From assembly GCA_001556125.1 (NCBI GenBank), contig LSIG01000124.1, positions 1-64,000 on the forward strand: DNA of 64,000 nucleotides, given 5' to 3'. The first letter of the stretch is position 1. Every line of letters starts with the position of its first letter. Below, one piece after another: positions 17,208-26,776 of the stretch. The position numbers and the translations under genes are program-made. The DNA is from Rhizobiales bacterium CCH10-E5 (GTDB lineage Bacteria; Pseudomonadota; Alphaproteobacteria; Rhizobiales; Beijerinckiaceae). The notes under the pieces are model-generated. The model had not been told where the DNA came from. It worked only from the letters and a program-made list of their open reading frames with translations, and made no database searches.

Positions 17208-17612
17208 TCAGGCGATGACGGCCGTCGCCTCGATCTCGACCAGCGCCTCCGGTTCGACCAGCGAAACGACCTGAACGACCGCCATCGCCGGGAAATGCCG
17301 GCCCAGCACGCCGCGATAGACCGGCCCGAGCTCTTTCAGGCTGGCACGATAGGCCTCCATGTCGGTGACGTACCAGGTCATCCGCACGATGTCCTCGATC
17401 CGCCCGCCGCCGGCCTCGACCACGGCCTTGATGTTGAGAAAGGTCCGCTCGAGCTGCGGCAGGAAGCCCTTGGCGAAGACACCGTTCTCGTCCCAGCCGA
17501 CGAGGCCGCCGGTGACCAGCACGCGGCCTTCCGCGACCATGCCGTTGGCATAGCCGCGCGGCAGCGGCCAGCCTTCCGGCAGGATGGCGCGGGACAGGGT
17601 TTCATTCGACAT
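17208..17612 (-). CDS. RidA-like (YjgF/Rid family) protein in the CoA-aromatic operon
   Basis: A 134-residue Rid-family protein. RidA proteins hydrolyse reactive enamine/imine intermediates as trimers. The fold-typical C-terminus (VVQVVSLVEPEALVEIEATAV) is present, but the arginine that follows FPA in canonical RidA is methionine here (M110), so it belongs to a Rid subgroup without the classic carboxylate-binding residue. It lies 48 bases after the CoA-ligase gene on the same strand and is probably the last gene of that operon. A role in handling the amino/imino group during 2-aminobenzoate breakdown is plausible but inferred. Confidence 0.85.
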   Translation of the reverse strand: MSNETLSRAILPEGWPLPRGYANGMVAEGRVLVTGGLVGWDENGVFAKGFLPQLERTFLNIKAVVEAGGGRIEDIVRMTWYVTDMEAYRASLKELGPVYRGVLGRHFPAMAVVQVVSLVEPEALVEIEATAVIA

Positions 17613-17660
17613 GGGCGTCGCCTCGGTTCGGGGCCGTTCCGGCTCGTCTGAAAAGATGGA

Positions 17661-19292
17661 TCAGGCCTCGCCTTGCGCCATCTGGCGTAGCGCGAAGCGC
17701 TGCAGCTTGCCGCTGGCGGTCTTGGGCAGGGCCGCGACGAAGTCGATGGCGCGGGGATATTTGTAGGGCGCGATACTGGCCTTCACGTGATCCTGCAAGG
17801 TCTTGAGCATCGCCGCATCGCCGGCGACGCCCTCGCGCAGCACGACATAGGCCTTCACGATGTGGCCGCGCTCGGGGCAGGGCGCGCCGACAACGCCGCA
17901 TTCCATCACGTCGGGATGAGCGAGCAGACAGGCCTCGACCTCTGGACCGGCGATGTTGTAGCCGGAGGAGACGATCATGTCGTCCGAGCGCGCCTGGTAC
18001 CAGAAATAGCCGTCCCGATCGCGGATATAGGTGTCGCCGGTGACGTTCCAGCCGTTCTGAACGTAAGTGCGCTGGCGTGCATCGGCGAGATAGCGGCAGC
18101 CGATCGGCCCGCGCACGGCGAGCCGGCCCGGCGTCCCGTCGGGCACCTCGCCCCCCTCGGGGTCGATGATCCTCGCCTCGTAGCCCGGCACCGGCAGGCC
18201 TGTCGCACCGGGGCGGATGGCCTCCAGCGGCGCGGCGATGAAGATGTGCAGCATCTCGGTCGCGCCGATGCCGTCCATCAGCTTCAGGCCGGTCTTCGCC
18301 AGCCAGGCGTCGAAGACCGGCTTGGGCAGCGTCTCGCCGGCCGAGACGCAGATCCGCAGCGAAGAGATGTCGCGCCCGGCGAGCTTGTCGAGCACGGCGC
18401 GATAGGCCGTCGGCGCGGTGAAGATGACGCTCGCCTTGTGCCGCTCGATCGCGTCGAGCAGATCCGCCGGGGCCGTCTTGTCGGGCAGCACGGCCGCTGC
18501 GCCGATGCGGAAGGGGAACAGCACGATGCCGCCGAGCCCGAAGGTGAAGGCGAGCGGCGCCGAGCCGATGAAGCGGTCCTCGGGCGAGGCCTTCAGCACC
18601 TTGGCGGCATAGGTGTCGCAGATCACCAGCAGGTCGCGCTGGAAATGCATCGTCCCCTTGGGCTCGCCGGTGGTGCCCGAGGTGAAGCCGATCAGGCAGA
18701 CATCGTCGCTGGCGGTATCGACCGCCTCGAAGCGCTCATAGCCCGGCTGCGCCATCAGCGTCTCGAGCTCGCAGCCCTCCGCGCCGAAGGCGACGATGCG
18801 CGCGAGCTCCGGCACCTGGCGCTGGGCGCCCTCCAGATCGGCCAGCAGACGATGGTCGCAGAGCGCCAGCGCGATCTTCGCCTTGCGCAGCGGATAGACC
18901 AGCTCGCCCGCCCGCAGCATCGGCATGGTCGCGACCACGACGCCACCGGCCTTGATGACGGCGAGATAGGCCGCGACCATCATCGGCGTGTTGGCCGCGC
19001 GCAGCAGCACGCGATGACCGGGGATCATGCCGAGATCGCGGGTCAGGACGTTGGCGATGCGGTCGATCCGATCGGCGAGGTCGCGATAGCTCCAGGTCAG
19101 ATGATCGCCGATGATCGCCGGCCGGTCGCCGCGTCCCTGCGCGACATGGTCGTCGACCAGAACGCTCACCGCGTTCAGCCGCTCCGGATAGCTCAGCCCG
19201 GCCCCGGCGAGGTCGATCGCTGGCCATTGCTCCGGAGGTGGCAGGTTGTCACGCGCAAAGCTGTCGATATGGCCGGAGCGCAGGAAGTTCAT
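17661..19292 (-). CDS. abmG: Aryl-CoA ligase, probably 2-aminobenzoate-CoA ligase
   Basis: A 543-residue AMP-forming acyl-CoA synthetase of the benzoate-CoA ligase family. ATP-binding motif GFTSGTTGEPKGTMHF, hinge region YFWYQARSDDMIVSSGYNI and the catalytic-lysine motif LPKTASGKLQR are present. The frame also offers a GTG three codons upstream, but the ATG at 19292 has a GAAGG ribosome-binding site at the right distance. Activation of anthranilate (or salicylate) to its CoA ester is inferred from the co-located fused flavin monooxygenase/OYE enzyme at 22897-25221. It lies 18 bases after the acyl-CoA dehydrogenase gene. Confidence 0.8.
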   Translation of the reverse strand: MNFLRSGHIDSFARDNLPPPEQWPAIDLAGAGLSYPERLNAVSVLVDDHVAQGRGDRPAIIGDHLTWSYRDLADRIDRIANVLTRDLGMIPGHRVLLRAANTPMMVAAYLAVIKAGGVVVATMPMLRAGELVYPLRKAKIALALCDHRLLADLEGAQRQVPELARIVAFGAEGCELETLMAQPGYERFEAVDTASDDVCLIGFTSGTTGEPKGTMHFQRDLLVICDTYAAKVLKASPEDRFIGSAPLAFTFGLGGIVLFPFRIGAAAVLPDKTAPADLLDAIERHKASVIFTAPTAYRAVLDKLAGRDISSLRICVSAGETLPKPVFDAWLAKTGLKLMDGIGATEMLHIFIAAPLEAIRPGATGLPVPGYEARIIDPEGGEVPDGTPGRLAVRGPIGCRYLADARQRTYVQNGWNVTGDTYIRDRDGYFWYQARSDDMIVSSGYNIAGPEVEACLLAHPDVMECGVVGAPCPERGHIVKAYVVLREGVAGDAAMLKTLQDHVKASIAPYKYPRAIDFVAALPKTASGKLQRFALRQMAQGEA

Positions 19293-19310
19293 GGCCGTCA
19301 CCTTCGTCGT

Positions 19311-20513
19311 CTAGCTCTTGGCCTTGAGGAGGTCGCGCGCGATCACGACCTTCTGGACTTCCGAGGCGCCTTCGTAGATCCGCAGCGCCCGGATTTCCCG
19401 GTACAGTTCCTCCACCTTGACGCCCTTGGTGACGCCGAGGCCGCCATGGATCTGGACGGCCCGGTCGATCACCCTCTGGGCGTTCTCCGTCGCGACGAGT
19501 TTGGCGAGCGCGGCCTCGCGGGTGACGCGCGCCGCGCCGCGATCCTTGGTCCAGGCGGCGCGATAGACCAGCAGGGCCGCGGCATCGACCTCGGCCGCGC
19601 TGTCGGCGATGGCGGCTTGGCTGAGCTGGAGATCGCCCAGCGTGCCGCCGAAGAGCTTGCGGCTGCTGGCATGGGAGATCGTCTCGTGCAGCGCCCGCCG
19701 CGCGAAGCCGAGCGCCGCGGCGCCGACCGTCGAGCGGAAGATGTCGAGCGTCGCCATCGCGACCTTGAAGCCGTCGCCGGGGCCGCCGATCCGATTCTCG
19801 ACCGGCACGCGGCAGGCCTCGAACCGCAGCGTCGCCAGCGGATGCGGTGCGATCACCTCGATCCGCTCGGTCACGCTCAGACCGGGATTGTCCGCCTCGA
19901 CCAGGAAGGCCGACAGCCCGCGCGCGCCCGGCGCCTCGCCGGTGCGGGCGAAGACGACGTAATGGTCGGCAATGCCGCCATTCGAGATCCAGCTCTTCTC
20001 GCCGTCGATCCGGACATGGCCGTTGCCGTCGGGCGTGGCGGTGGTCGCCATCGCCGCGACGTCGGAGCCCGCTTCCTTCTCGGACAGCGCGAAAGCGGCG
20101 ATCCGGGCGCCCTCGCAGACGCCGGGCAGGATGCGCTGCTTCAGCGCGTCGGAGCCCGCGACCGTGATCGCGCCGGTGCCGAGGCCCTGCATCGCGAAGG
20201 AAAAATCCGCCAGCCCGTCGCGCGCCGCCAGGATCTCGCGGGCGAGGCAGAGCGTGCGCACGTCCAGCGTCGGGTTCAGCCCGCCATAGGCCTCCGGCAC
20301 GACCGCCCGCAGAAATCCGCCTTCGCCCAGCGCCGTGACGCGCGCCCGGCAGGCCGCGTCGACATCGTCATGGGGCAGGCCGGGCAGGGTGGCGTCGGCC
20401 CAGGCCGAAAGCTCGGCGGCGAAGCGGCGGTGCCGGTCCTCGAAGAACGGCCAGTCGAGCGTGTCGCCGAGAAGGCCCGGGAGATGAGGTCCGTCGAGCT
20501 TCGTCGCAGCCAT
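19311..20513 (-). CDS. Acyl-CoA dehydrogenase
   Basis: A 400-residue FAD-dependent acyl-CoA dehydrogenase. It shows the family motifs [15 protein letters not shown] and the C-terminal [35 protein letters not shown] region. The EG within YEGASE is in the usual C-terminal flavin/substrate segment. The gene starts one base after the enoyl-CoA hydratase stop, so translation is coupled. It probably acts in the beta-oxidation-like steps that open and shorten the reduced ring after the monooxygenase/reductase reaction. The exact substrate is not determined by sequence. Confidence 0.88.
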   Translation of the reverse strand: MAATKLDGPHLPGLLGDTLDWPFFEDRHRRFAAELSAWADATLPGLPHDDVDAACRARVTALGEGGFLRAVVPEAYGGLNPTLDVRTLCLAREILAARDGLADFSFAMQGLGTGAITVAGSDALKQRILPGVCEGARIAAFALSEKEAGSDVAAMATTATPDGNGHVRIDGEKSWISNGGIADHYVVFARTGEAPGARGLSAFLVEADNPGLSVTERIEVIAPHPLATLRFEACRVPVENRIGGPGDGFKVAMATLDIFRSTVGAAALGFARRALHETISHASSRKLFGGTLGDLQLSQAAIADSAAEVDAAALLVYRAAWTKDRGAARVTREAALAKLVATENAQRVIDRAVQIHGGLGVTKGVKVEELYREIRALRIYEGASEVQKVVIARDLLKAKS

Positions 20514-20514
20514 C

Positions 20515-21351
20515 TCAGTTGCCCTCGAAGACCGGCTTCTGCTTGTTGGCGAAGGCGTGATAGGCGCGGGCGAAATCCTCGGTCTGCATGCACAGCGCCT
20601 GCGCCACGGCTTCCGCCTCGATCGCGCTCTCGACCGACATCGCCCATTCCATCTCGAGCATGCGTTTGGTCATGGCGTTGGCAAAAGTCGGCCCATCAGC
20701 CAGTTCGGCAGCCAGCGCCTGCGCCTCGGCGAGCACCGCCTCCTTCGCGACGAGCCGGTTGAGGAAGCCCCAGCGTTCGGCCTCGTCGCCGCGCAGCACG
20801 CGGCCCGTGTAGAGCAGCTCCGCCGCACGGCCCTGGCCGATGATCCGCGGCAGCATCGCGCAGGCGCCCATGTCGCAGCCGGCCAGCCCGACGCGGTTGA
20901 ACAGGAAGGCGATCTTGCTCTCGGCCGTGCCGAGCCTGAGGTCGGACGCCATGGCGATGATCGCGCCCGCCCCGGCGCAGACGCCGTCGATGGCGGCGAT
21001 CACCGGCTGCGGGCAGGCGCGGATCGCCTTGACGAGCTCGCCGGTCATCCGGGTGAACTTCAGCAGGTCCTTGGTCTCCATCGCGACCAGCGGGCCGATG
21101 ATCTCGAAGACGTCGCCGCCGGAGGAGAAATTGCCGCCCGCGCCCGTCACCACGATCGCCTTGACGTCCTCTTCCTTCTGCGCCGCGAGGAAGAAATCGG
21201 TGAGTTCGCGGTAGCTTGCGAAGGTCAGCGGATTCTTTTTCTCAGGCCGGTTCAGCGTCACCGTCGCGACCTTGCCGGCGACGGAGAGCGCAAAATGCTG
21301 CGGCTGGAACGCCGCGAGCGGCAGGATCGTGGCGTTGGCCAGAGTGGTCAC
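20515..21351 (-). CDS. Enoyl-CoA hydratase family protein
   Basis: A 278-residue crotonase-fold protein. It contains the oxyanion-hole segments [12 protein letters not shown] and [20 protein letters not shown]. One of the two usual catalytic glutamates is not in its normal position, which is common in ring-hydrolysing or isomerising crotonases. The start overlaps the upstream marR stop by four bases (ATGA). It probably handles hydration or ring-opening of the alicyclic CoA ester formed from the aminobenzoyl-CoA. Confidence 0.87.
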   Translation of the reverse strand: MTTLANATILPLAAFQPQHFALSVAGKVATVTLNRPEKKNPLTFASYRELTDFFLAAQKEEDVKAIVVTGAGGNFSSGGDVFEIIGPLVAMETKDLLKFTRMTGELVKAIRACPQPVIAAIDGVCAGAGAIIAMASDLRLGTAESKIAFLFNRVGLAGCDMGACAMLPRIIGQGRAAELLYTGRVLRGDEAERWGFLNRLVAKEAVLAEAQALAAELADGPTFANAMTKRMLEMEWAMSVESAIEAEAVAQALCMQTEDFARAYHAFANKQKPVFEGN

Positions 21352-21905
21352 GAGGCGTCTCCCTTGCCGGCATCGTCCGGCTGGCTGGCGTCCTGCGCCC
21401 TTGCGGCGATCGCGCGGTGCAGCGAGGCCTTGGTCTGTCCGAGCAGGCGGAAGAGCTGCGCCCGCTCCGGCTGGTCGAGCCCCGCGAAGAGCTCGGCGAT
21501 CCAGCCCTCATGCCGCTCGGCCATCGCTTTGAAGGCCTTGCGGCCCTGCGCAGTCAGCGTCAGGACCTGCACGCGCCGGTCCTGCGTCGCGGCGCGCTTG
21601 TCGACGAGCCCGTCCGCCAGAAGCCCGGCGACGACGGCGGTGACATTGCCGTTCGAGACCATCAGCCGCTGCGACACCTCGCCGACCGTCATGCCGGTGC
21701 TCGACTTGTCGAGCTGCGCCATCAAATCGAAGCGCGGCAGCGTCGTCTTGAACTCCTCGCGCAGCCGGTTGCGGATCTCCGTCTCGATCAGCGTCGAGCA
21801 GGTCAGCAGCCGCAGCCAGAGGCGCAACTCGTCCTTATGGTCGCCGGGGCGTTCGCTCGCCTTTGTCTCGCGGTCGAGCATCAGGCCGGGGAGGATGCTC
21901 TCCAT
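21348..21905 (-). CDS. MarR-family regulator of the CoA-aromatic cluster
   Basis: A 185-residue MarR-type winged-helix regulator. The DNA-binding core runs from about residue 62 to 125 ([21 protein letters not shown], then the wing [17 protein letters not shown]). It is embedded as the second gene of the leftward operon (3 bases after the SDR gene), so it is autoregulated with the pathway genes. Two matching palindromic sites in the divergent promoter region are its likely operators. By analogy with BadR/HbaR-type systems it would be a repressor relieved by the aryl-CoA; the effector is inferred. Confidence 0.88.
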   Translation of the reverse strand: MESILPGLMLDRETKASERPGDHKDELRLWLRLLTCSTLIETEIRNRLREEFKTTLPRFDLMAQLDKSSTGMTVGEVSQRLMVSNGNVTAVVAGLLADGLVDKRAATQDRRVQVLTLTAQGRKAFKAMAERHEGWIAELFAGLDQPERAQLFRLLGQTKASLHRAIAARAQDASQPDDAGKGDAS

Positions 21906-21908
21906 CGC

Positions 21909-22664
21909 CTAGAACTCCCCGCCATTGATCATCAGGGACTGGCCGGTCACCGCGCCGCTGGCCGGCCCGCAGAGATAGAGCACCGCCTGCGCGACCTCCT
22001 CCGGCGCGATCAGCCGCCCCTGCGGATTGTCCTTGACCATCCCAGCCAGCGCCTGCTCGCGGGTAACGCCCGTCTTGGCGACGATGGCGTCGAGCCCGCC
22101 CGCGACCATGTCGGTGTCGGCATAGCCCGGGCTGACCGCGTTCACCGTCACGCCGCTGCGCGCCGTCTCCAGCGCCAGCGACTTCACCAGCCCGATCACG
22201 GCATGCTTCGCCGCCACATAGGCCGAGACATGGGCGTAGCCGCGATGGCCGGCGGTGGAGCCGATCGCGATCAGCCGTCCATGGCCGCGCTCGATCATGG
22301 AGGGCAGGGCACCGTGGAACAGGTTCACGGTGCCGATCAGGTTGATCTCGGTCATCCGGCGGAAGCGTTCGGCCGGGCTGCGCAGGAAGGAGCCCGCCTC
22401 GACGGCGCCCGCATTGGCGACCGCGATGTCGATCGGCTGCTCCCCGGAGAGCTGCGCCAGCGCCTGCGCCATCGCGTCCGCATCGGTGACGTCGCAGGCG
22501 GCCTGGGCATCGGCGTCGCCGGCAGCACAGGCTGCGGACAGCGCCGCCGCGTCGCGGCCGAGGATGGAGACCCGCGCGCCCTCGCGGCGCAGCGCCGCGG
22601 CGATGGCGCGGCCGATGCCGCGCCCGCCGCCCGTCACCACTGCGTGCCGCCCTGAAAGGAGCAT
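21909..22664 (-). CDS. SDR-family 3-hydroxyacyl-CoA dehydrogenase-like protein
   Basis: A 251-residue classical SDR with TGGGRGIG, the NAGAVE motif and the catalytic serine plus YVAAK tetrad residues in IGSTAGHRGYAHVSAYVAAKH. The ATG at 22664 is chosen because GGGAGG precedes it and the Rossmann fold then starts directly; eight extra codons upstream are possible but would run toward the operator. It is first in the leftward operon (SDR-marR-ECH-ACAD-ligase-RidA). A 3-hydroxyacyl-CoA dehydrogenase role in ring catabolism is inferred. Confidence 0.88.
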   Translation of the reverse strand: MLLSGRHAVVTGGGRGIGRAIAAALRREGARVSILGRDAAALSAACAAGDADAQAACDVTDADAMAQALAQLSGEQPIDIAVANAGAVEAGSFLRSPAERFRRMTEINLIGTVNLFHGALPSMIERGHGRLIAIGSTAGHRGYAHVSAYVAAKHAVIGLVKSLALETARSGVTVNAVSPGYADTDMVAGGLDAIVAKTGVTREQALAGMVKDNPQGRLIAPEEVAQAVLYLCGPASGAVTGQSLMINGGEF

Positions 22665-22690
22665 CCGAACCGCCTCCCGATGCGCCAATC

Positions 22691-22705
22691 TATTTTAGGT
22701 CTAAA
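22691..22705. promoter_or_regulatory. MarR-type operator, leftward promoter
   Basis: TATTTTAGGTCTAAA contains the perfect inverted repeat TTTAG-GT-CTAAA. It lies 26 bases before the SDR start. It matches the reverse complement of the site at 22842-22869 at 14 of 15 positions. It is the probable binding site of the MarR protein encoded in the same operon. Confidence 0.65.
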
Positions 22706-22841
22706 GCATTTTGCAAGCGCCACGAGGCAGGCACCGAAGCCCATCAATTAGCGCCCGATCTGGCGCGATAGCGTTCGCTATCCCGAGGTTCGCCACTGCG
22801 TCACTTGATCTCGCTCAAAGCGAGACACGTGGCCTTGAGCA
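22706..22841. other. Divergent intergenic spacer with two perfect hairpins
   Basis: Between the two operators lie GATAGCG-TT-CGCTATC (22767-22782) and CTCGCT-CAA-AGCGAG (22810-22824), both perfect inverted repeats. They could shape the 5' leaders or bind another factor. No gene is visible here. Confidence 0.4.
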
Positions 22842-22869
22842 AAAATTATTTCAGACCTAAAATAATTTT
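22842..22869. promoter_or_regulatory. MarR-type operator, rightward promoter
   Basis: A 28-base palindrome with perfect 10-bp arms AAAATTATTT and AAATAATTTT around an 8-base centre CAGACCTA. It ends 27 bases before the start of the monooxygenase/reductase gene. Its centre repeats the leftward operator in opposite orientation. The AT-rich arms stand out strongly from the GC-rich surroundings. Confidence 0.7.
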
Positions 22870-22896
22870 CCATTCGGTTGGGACGAGGGGCTTCGG

Positions 22897-25221
22897 ATGC
22901 GTATCGCGGTGGTCGGCGGCGGGCCTGCGGGGCTCTATTTCGCGCTCCTGATGAAGCGGGATTGGCCGGATCTCGACATTACCGTCTTTGAACGCAACCA
23001 GCCGGACGACACCTTCGGCTTCGGCGTGGTGTTCTCGGACCAGACGCTCGACATCTTCAAGGCCGCCGACGAGGCGAGCTACGCCGCGATCCGCGACAAT
23101 TTCGCATACTGGGACGACATCGAGGTCCACTTCAAGGACAGCGTCCACCGCGTCTCCGGCAACGGCTTCTGCGGCTGCTCGCGCCGCTCCCTGCTGCTGC
23201 TGATCCAGGCGAGGGCGCGCCAGCTCGGCGTCGAGTTGCGCTTCGGCGAGGAGGCTGCCGACATCGAGACGCTCAAGACGCAGTACGACCTCGTCGTCGG
23301 CTCGGACGGCATCAACAGCCGCATCCGCGAGGGCTGGCGCGATCGGTTCCAGCCGGAGATCGATCTGCGGCCGAACCACTTCACCTGGATGGGCTCGACC
23401 CGCCCCTTCGACGCCTTCACCTTCTTCTTCAAGGAGACGCCGGACGGCGTCTTCATCGCCCATTGCTACCAGTACGAGGCCGGCCGCTCGACCTGGGTGC
23501 TGGAAACCGACCCCGAAACCTTCCGGAAAGCCGGCCTCGGCGCGATGGACGAGGCGGCGTCGGCCGCCTTCCTCGAAGGCGTCTTCGCCGAGGAGCTTCA
23601 GGGCCACAAGCTGATCACCAACCGCTCGCTCTGGCGCAACTTCCCGATGATCCGCTGCCGCAACTGGGTGGTCGAGAACGTCGTCCTGCTGGGTGACGCC
23701 AAGGCCACCGCGCATTTCTCGATCGGCTCGGGCACCAAGCTCGCGATGGAGGATGCGATCGGCCTGCACAAGGCCTTCCATCAGGCCGGACTGCTGGTTG
23801 CGGACGCGCTCGCCCTGTTCGAGCGCAGCCGTCGCGAGGAGGTCGAGAAGACCCAGCACGCGGCGGATGTCTCGCTGGTCTGGTTCGAGCAGCTCGGCCG
23901 CTTCTGGGATTTCGAACCCTTGCGCTTCGCCTTCGGCCTGATGACGCGCTCCAAGGCGATCACCTATGACAATCTCGCTCTGCGCGCGCCCGACATGGTC
24001 AAGGCCGTCGATGAGATGGTCGCCGGCGAACTCGGCCCGCTCGCCCGCCGCCGCAAGGACGGCAGCGCCGTGCCGCCGGCCTTCCAGCCGCTCAAGCTGC
24101 GCGATCTCACGCTGGAAAACCGCCTCGTGCTGGCGCCGATGTGCCAGTACTCGGCCGATGACGGCGTGCCGGGCGACTGGCACCTGATGCATTACGGCTC
24201 GCGCGCCATCGGCGGCCCCGGCCTGATCTTCACCGAGATGACCTGCGTCGCTGCCGATGCCCGGATCACGCCCGGCTGCGCCGGTCTCTACAATGACGAA
24301 CAGGAGGCCGCCTGGACCCGCATCGTCGGCTTCGTGCACGCCAACTCCGCCGCGAAACTCTGCCTCCAGCTCGGCCATGCCGGGCGCAAGGGGGCGACGA
24401 AACTGATGTGGGAGGGCATGGACCGCCCGCTGGCGGAAGGCGCCTGGCCGATCGTCTCGGCCTCGCCCTTGCCCTACTATCCCGAGAGCCAGGTGCCGCG
24501 CGAGATGACGCGGGCCGACATGGACCGGGTTAAGGCGGAGTTCGTCGCGGCGGCCGAGCGGGGCGCGCGCGCCGGCTTCGATATGCTCGAACTCCACTGC
24601 GCCCATGGCTATCTGCTGGCGAGCTTCCTCTCGCCGCTGACCAACCGCCGCGGCGACGAGTATGGCGGGTCCGTCGAGAACCGCCTGCGCTATCCGCTCG
24701 AGGTCTTCCGCGCGCTGCGCGAGACCTGGCCGCGCGAGAAGCCGATGTCGGTTCGCATCTCCGCGACCGACTGGGCACAAGGCGGCCTCTCGGCCGAGGA
24801 TTCGGTCGCGATCGCCGAGGCCTTCGCCGCCGAGAGCTGCGATCTCGTCGACGTTTCCACGGGTCAGACCGTGCGCGAATCGCGCCCTGTCTATGGCCGC
24901 ATGTTCCAGACGCCATTCTCGGACCAGATCCGCAACGAGGCCCGCGTCGCGACCATGTGCGTCGGCAACATCACCACCGCCGATCAGGCCAACACGATCG
25001 TGGCCTCCGGCCGGGCCGATCTCGTCGCCTTGGGCCGTCCGCATCTCGCGGACCCGTCCTTCGTGCTGCGCTCGGCCGCCTGGTATGGCGTCGATCTGAT
25101 GCAGCCGGTGCAGTACCGGCCGGGCAAGGACCAGCTGATGCGCAACACGCCGCGCGAGCGTCAGGATCTCGAGGCGCTCAAGCTCAAGGCCAAGCCGAGC
25201 CGTCACGCCGTCTCGGCCTGA
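22897..25221 (+). CDS. abmA: Fused flavin monooxygenase/OYE: anthraniloyl-CoA monooxygenase or salicylyl-CoA 5-hydroxylase
   Basis: A 774-residue two-domain enzyme. Residues 1 to about 385 form a PHBH-type FAD monooxygenase (N-terminal [14 protein letters not shown] motif [19 protein letters not shown]). From about residue 395 an old-yellow-enzyme FMN domain follows ([40 protein letters not shown]). This fusion is known from 2-aminobenzoyl-CoA monooxygenase/reductase of Azoarcus and from proteins annotated as salicylyl-CoA 5-hydroxylase. It would hydroxylate and then reduce the aromatic CoA ester. It is transcribed divergently from the ligase operon behind its own MarR-type operator. Which of the two substrates is right cannot be settled from sequence. 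Confidence 0.87.
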   Translation: MRIAVVGGGPAGLYFALLMKRDWPDLDITVFERNQPDDTFGFGVVFSDQTLDIFKAADEASYAAIRDNFAYWDDIEVHFKDSVHRVSGNGFCGCSRRSLLLLIQARARQLGVELRFGEEAADIETLKTQYDLVVGSDGINSRIREGWRDRFQPEIDLRPNHFTWMGSTRPFDAFTFFFKETPDGVFIAHCYQYEAGRSTWVLETDPETFRKAGLGAMDEAASAAFLEGVFAEELQGHKLITNRSLWRNFPMIRCRNWVVENVVLLGDAKATAHFSIGSGTKLAMEDAIGLHKAFHQAGLLVADALALFERSRREEVEKTQHAADVSLVWFEQLGRFWDFEPLRFAFGLMTRSKAITYDNLALRAPDMVKAVDEMVAGELGPLARRRKDGSAVPPAFQPLKLRDLTLENRLVLAPMCQYSADDGVPGDWHLMHYGSRAIGGPGLIFTEMTCVAADARITPGCAGLYNDEQEAAWTRIVGFVHANSAAKLCLQLGHAGRKGATKLMWEGMDRPLAEGAWPIVSASPLPYYPESQVPREMTRADMDRVKAEFVAAAERGARAGFDMLELHCAHGYLLASFLSPLTNRRGDEYGGSVENRLRYPLEVFRALRETWPREKPMSVRISATDWAQGGLSAEDSVAIAEAFAAESCDLVDVSTGQTVRESRPVYGRMFQTPFSDQIRNEARVATMCVGNITTADQANTIVASGRADLVALGRPHLADPSFVLRSAAWYGVDLMQPVQYRPGKDQLMRNTPRERQDLEALKLKAKPSRHAVSA

Positions 25222-25329
25222 CGGGTTCTGCGGGGAGGGCCAGGCGCCGCAGGAAGCGGAACATCGCGCGTGCCCTTGGGTTGGGGTGTCCGAGGCTCGC
25301 GCCGGATGCGGGCCGTGGAAGGAAACCCG

Positions 25330-25662
25330 ATGGTTCGCTCTCTCTCGCGGCTCGCGCTGGTCGCGGCCCTCTCCGCCCTCCCGCTCGTGGCGTCGGCCCA
25401 GACGCCGCCCACCACGCCGCCCTCCGACCCGGCGCAAGCGCAGGCCAGCGGCGGCCTCGGGCCGAAGACGACCAACCCGACCGAGATCGACAAGGGGCAG
25501 AACATGATCCTGCCTAACGCCGGCCGCTCGGGGGAATCCGCCGCGCCCACCATGGTCTATGACTGCAAGAACCGGCCCCAGGACTGCACCACGCCCACCA
25601 ATCAGGGCGACAAGGTCGACGTCCCGGACATGTCGTCGGCCCCACCGACGTCGAAGCCCTGA
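25330..25662 (+). CDS. Small exported proline-rich protein of unknown function
   Basis: A 110-residue protein with a signal peptide of about 23 residues (RSLSRLALVAALSALPLV to ASA). The mature part is rich in P, T and S and contains two cysteines in a DCKNRPQDC pattern. The ATG at 25330 has a GGAAGGAAA ribosome-binding site. I do not recognise the family. It probably resides in the periplasm; the cysteine pair could form a disulfide. It lies 108 bases after the fused monooxygenase gene. Confidence 0.65.
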   Translation: MVRSLSRLALVAALSALPLVASAQTPPTTPPSDPAQAQASGGLGPKTTNPTEIDKGQNMILPNAGRSGESAAPTMVYDCKNRPQDCTTPTNQGDKVDVPDMSSAPPTSKP

Positions 25663-25800
25663 ACCGGCGATGGAGTCGGCCGCACAACATTGCGCGGGAG
25701 CAATGAGGCGATTGCCGGCGGCCGGGTGCCATGGCGTGCCGACGTCGCTATCTCTGGCGCAACCGCCGGGCCTTCCGTCCGGATGACCAGAGAGGGCGCC

Positions 25801-26748
25801 ATGAAGCTCACCGGAATCCACCACGTCACCGCGATCTCGGCCGATGCGCCGGGCAATCGCCGCTTCTACGTCGAAACGCTGGGCATGCGCCTGGTCAAGA
25901 AGACGGTGAACCAGGACGACACCTCGGCCTATCACCTGTTCTATGCCGATGGCGCCGGCTCGCCGGGTACGGATCTCACCTTCTTCGACTGGCCGGCCCC
26001 GCCCGCCCGCCGCGGCACCCATTCCATCGTCCGCACTTCGCTGCGCGTCGCCGACGAGGCCTCGCTCGACTGGTGGCGCCAGCGCCTGACCGCAGCCGGC
26101 GTCGCGGTCTCTCCGATCCGCACCATCAACGGCCGCGCGGCCGTCGATTTCGAGGATCCGGAAGGCCAGCGCCTGACTCTGATCGCCGATGGCGGGGAGA
26201 TCCCCTTCGTCGTCTGGAACAAGAGCCCGGTCCCGCCGGAGCATCAGATCCGCGGCCTCGGCCCGGTGACCATCTCGGTTCCGAAGTTGGAAAGGACGGA
26301 GGTGGTGCTGACCCAGTTGCTGGGGCTCGAGCGCATTGGCAGCTATCGCGATGCGGCCCATGCCACCGGCGAGATCCACGTCTTCAAGATCGGGGAGGGT
26401 GGACCGGCGGCCGAACTCCATGTCGCGGTCGAGCCGGACCGGCCGCAGGCGCGGGAAGGGGCCGGTGGCGTCCATCACCTCGCGCTGCGCACGCCGACCT
26501 TCGCCGACTACGATGCCTGGGCCGAGCGCCTGCGCGCCGCCGGCTATCCCAACAGCGGCCCGGTCGATCGCTTCTATTTCCGCTCGCTCTATCTGCGCGA
26601 GCCCAACGGCATCCTGATCGAGATCGCGACCGACGAGCCGGGCTTCGCGGCCGACGAGCCGGCCGAGACCATGGGCGAGGCTCTGGCCTTGCCGCCCTTC
26701 CTCGAGCCCCGCCGTGCCCAGATCGAGGCCGGCCTGAAGCCGCTCTGA
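25801..26748 (+). CDS. VOC-family ring-cleaving dioxygenase-like protein
   Basis: A 315-residue double-VOC protein resembling MhqO/PcpA-type hydroquinone ring-cleaving dioxygenases. N-terminal GIHHVTAISADAPGNRRFY, a second-half VHHLALRTPTF and C-terminal GILIEIATDEPGF supply the likely 2-His-1-Glu iron ligands (H7 or H8, a histidine near residue 222, and the Glu of LIEIA). The start at 25801 is chosen because it gives this standard N-terminus. It lies near the CoA-aromatic cluster on the monooxygenase strand, but a role in the same pathway is not shown. A strong terminator follows. Confidence 0.85.
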   Translation: MKLTGIHHVTAISADAPGNRRFYVETLGMRLVKKTVNQDDTSAYHLFYADGAGSPGTDLTFFDWPAPPARRGTHSIVRTSLRVADEASLDWWRQRLTAAGVAVSPIRTINGRAAVDFEDPEGQRLTLIADGGEIPFVVWNKSPVPPEHQIRGLGPVTISVPKLERTEVVLTQLLGLERIGSYRDAAHATGEIHVFKIGEGGPAAELHVAVEPDRPQAREGAGGVHHLALRTPTFADYDAWAERLRAAGYPNSGPVDRFYFRSLYLREPNGILIEIATDEPGFAADEPAETMGEALALPPFLEPRRAQIEAGLKPL

Positions 26749-26776
26749 CCAGCGGCGAGAGTTCGCTTGCGACATG

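Noticed and set aside
22846..26775. A 3.9-kb open frame antisense to the fused monooxygenase and VOC genes
   Set aside because: It spans several real genes and intergenic regulatory sites, and its composition is that of a GC shadow.
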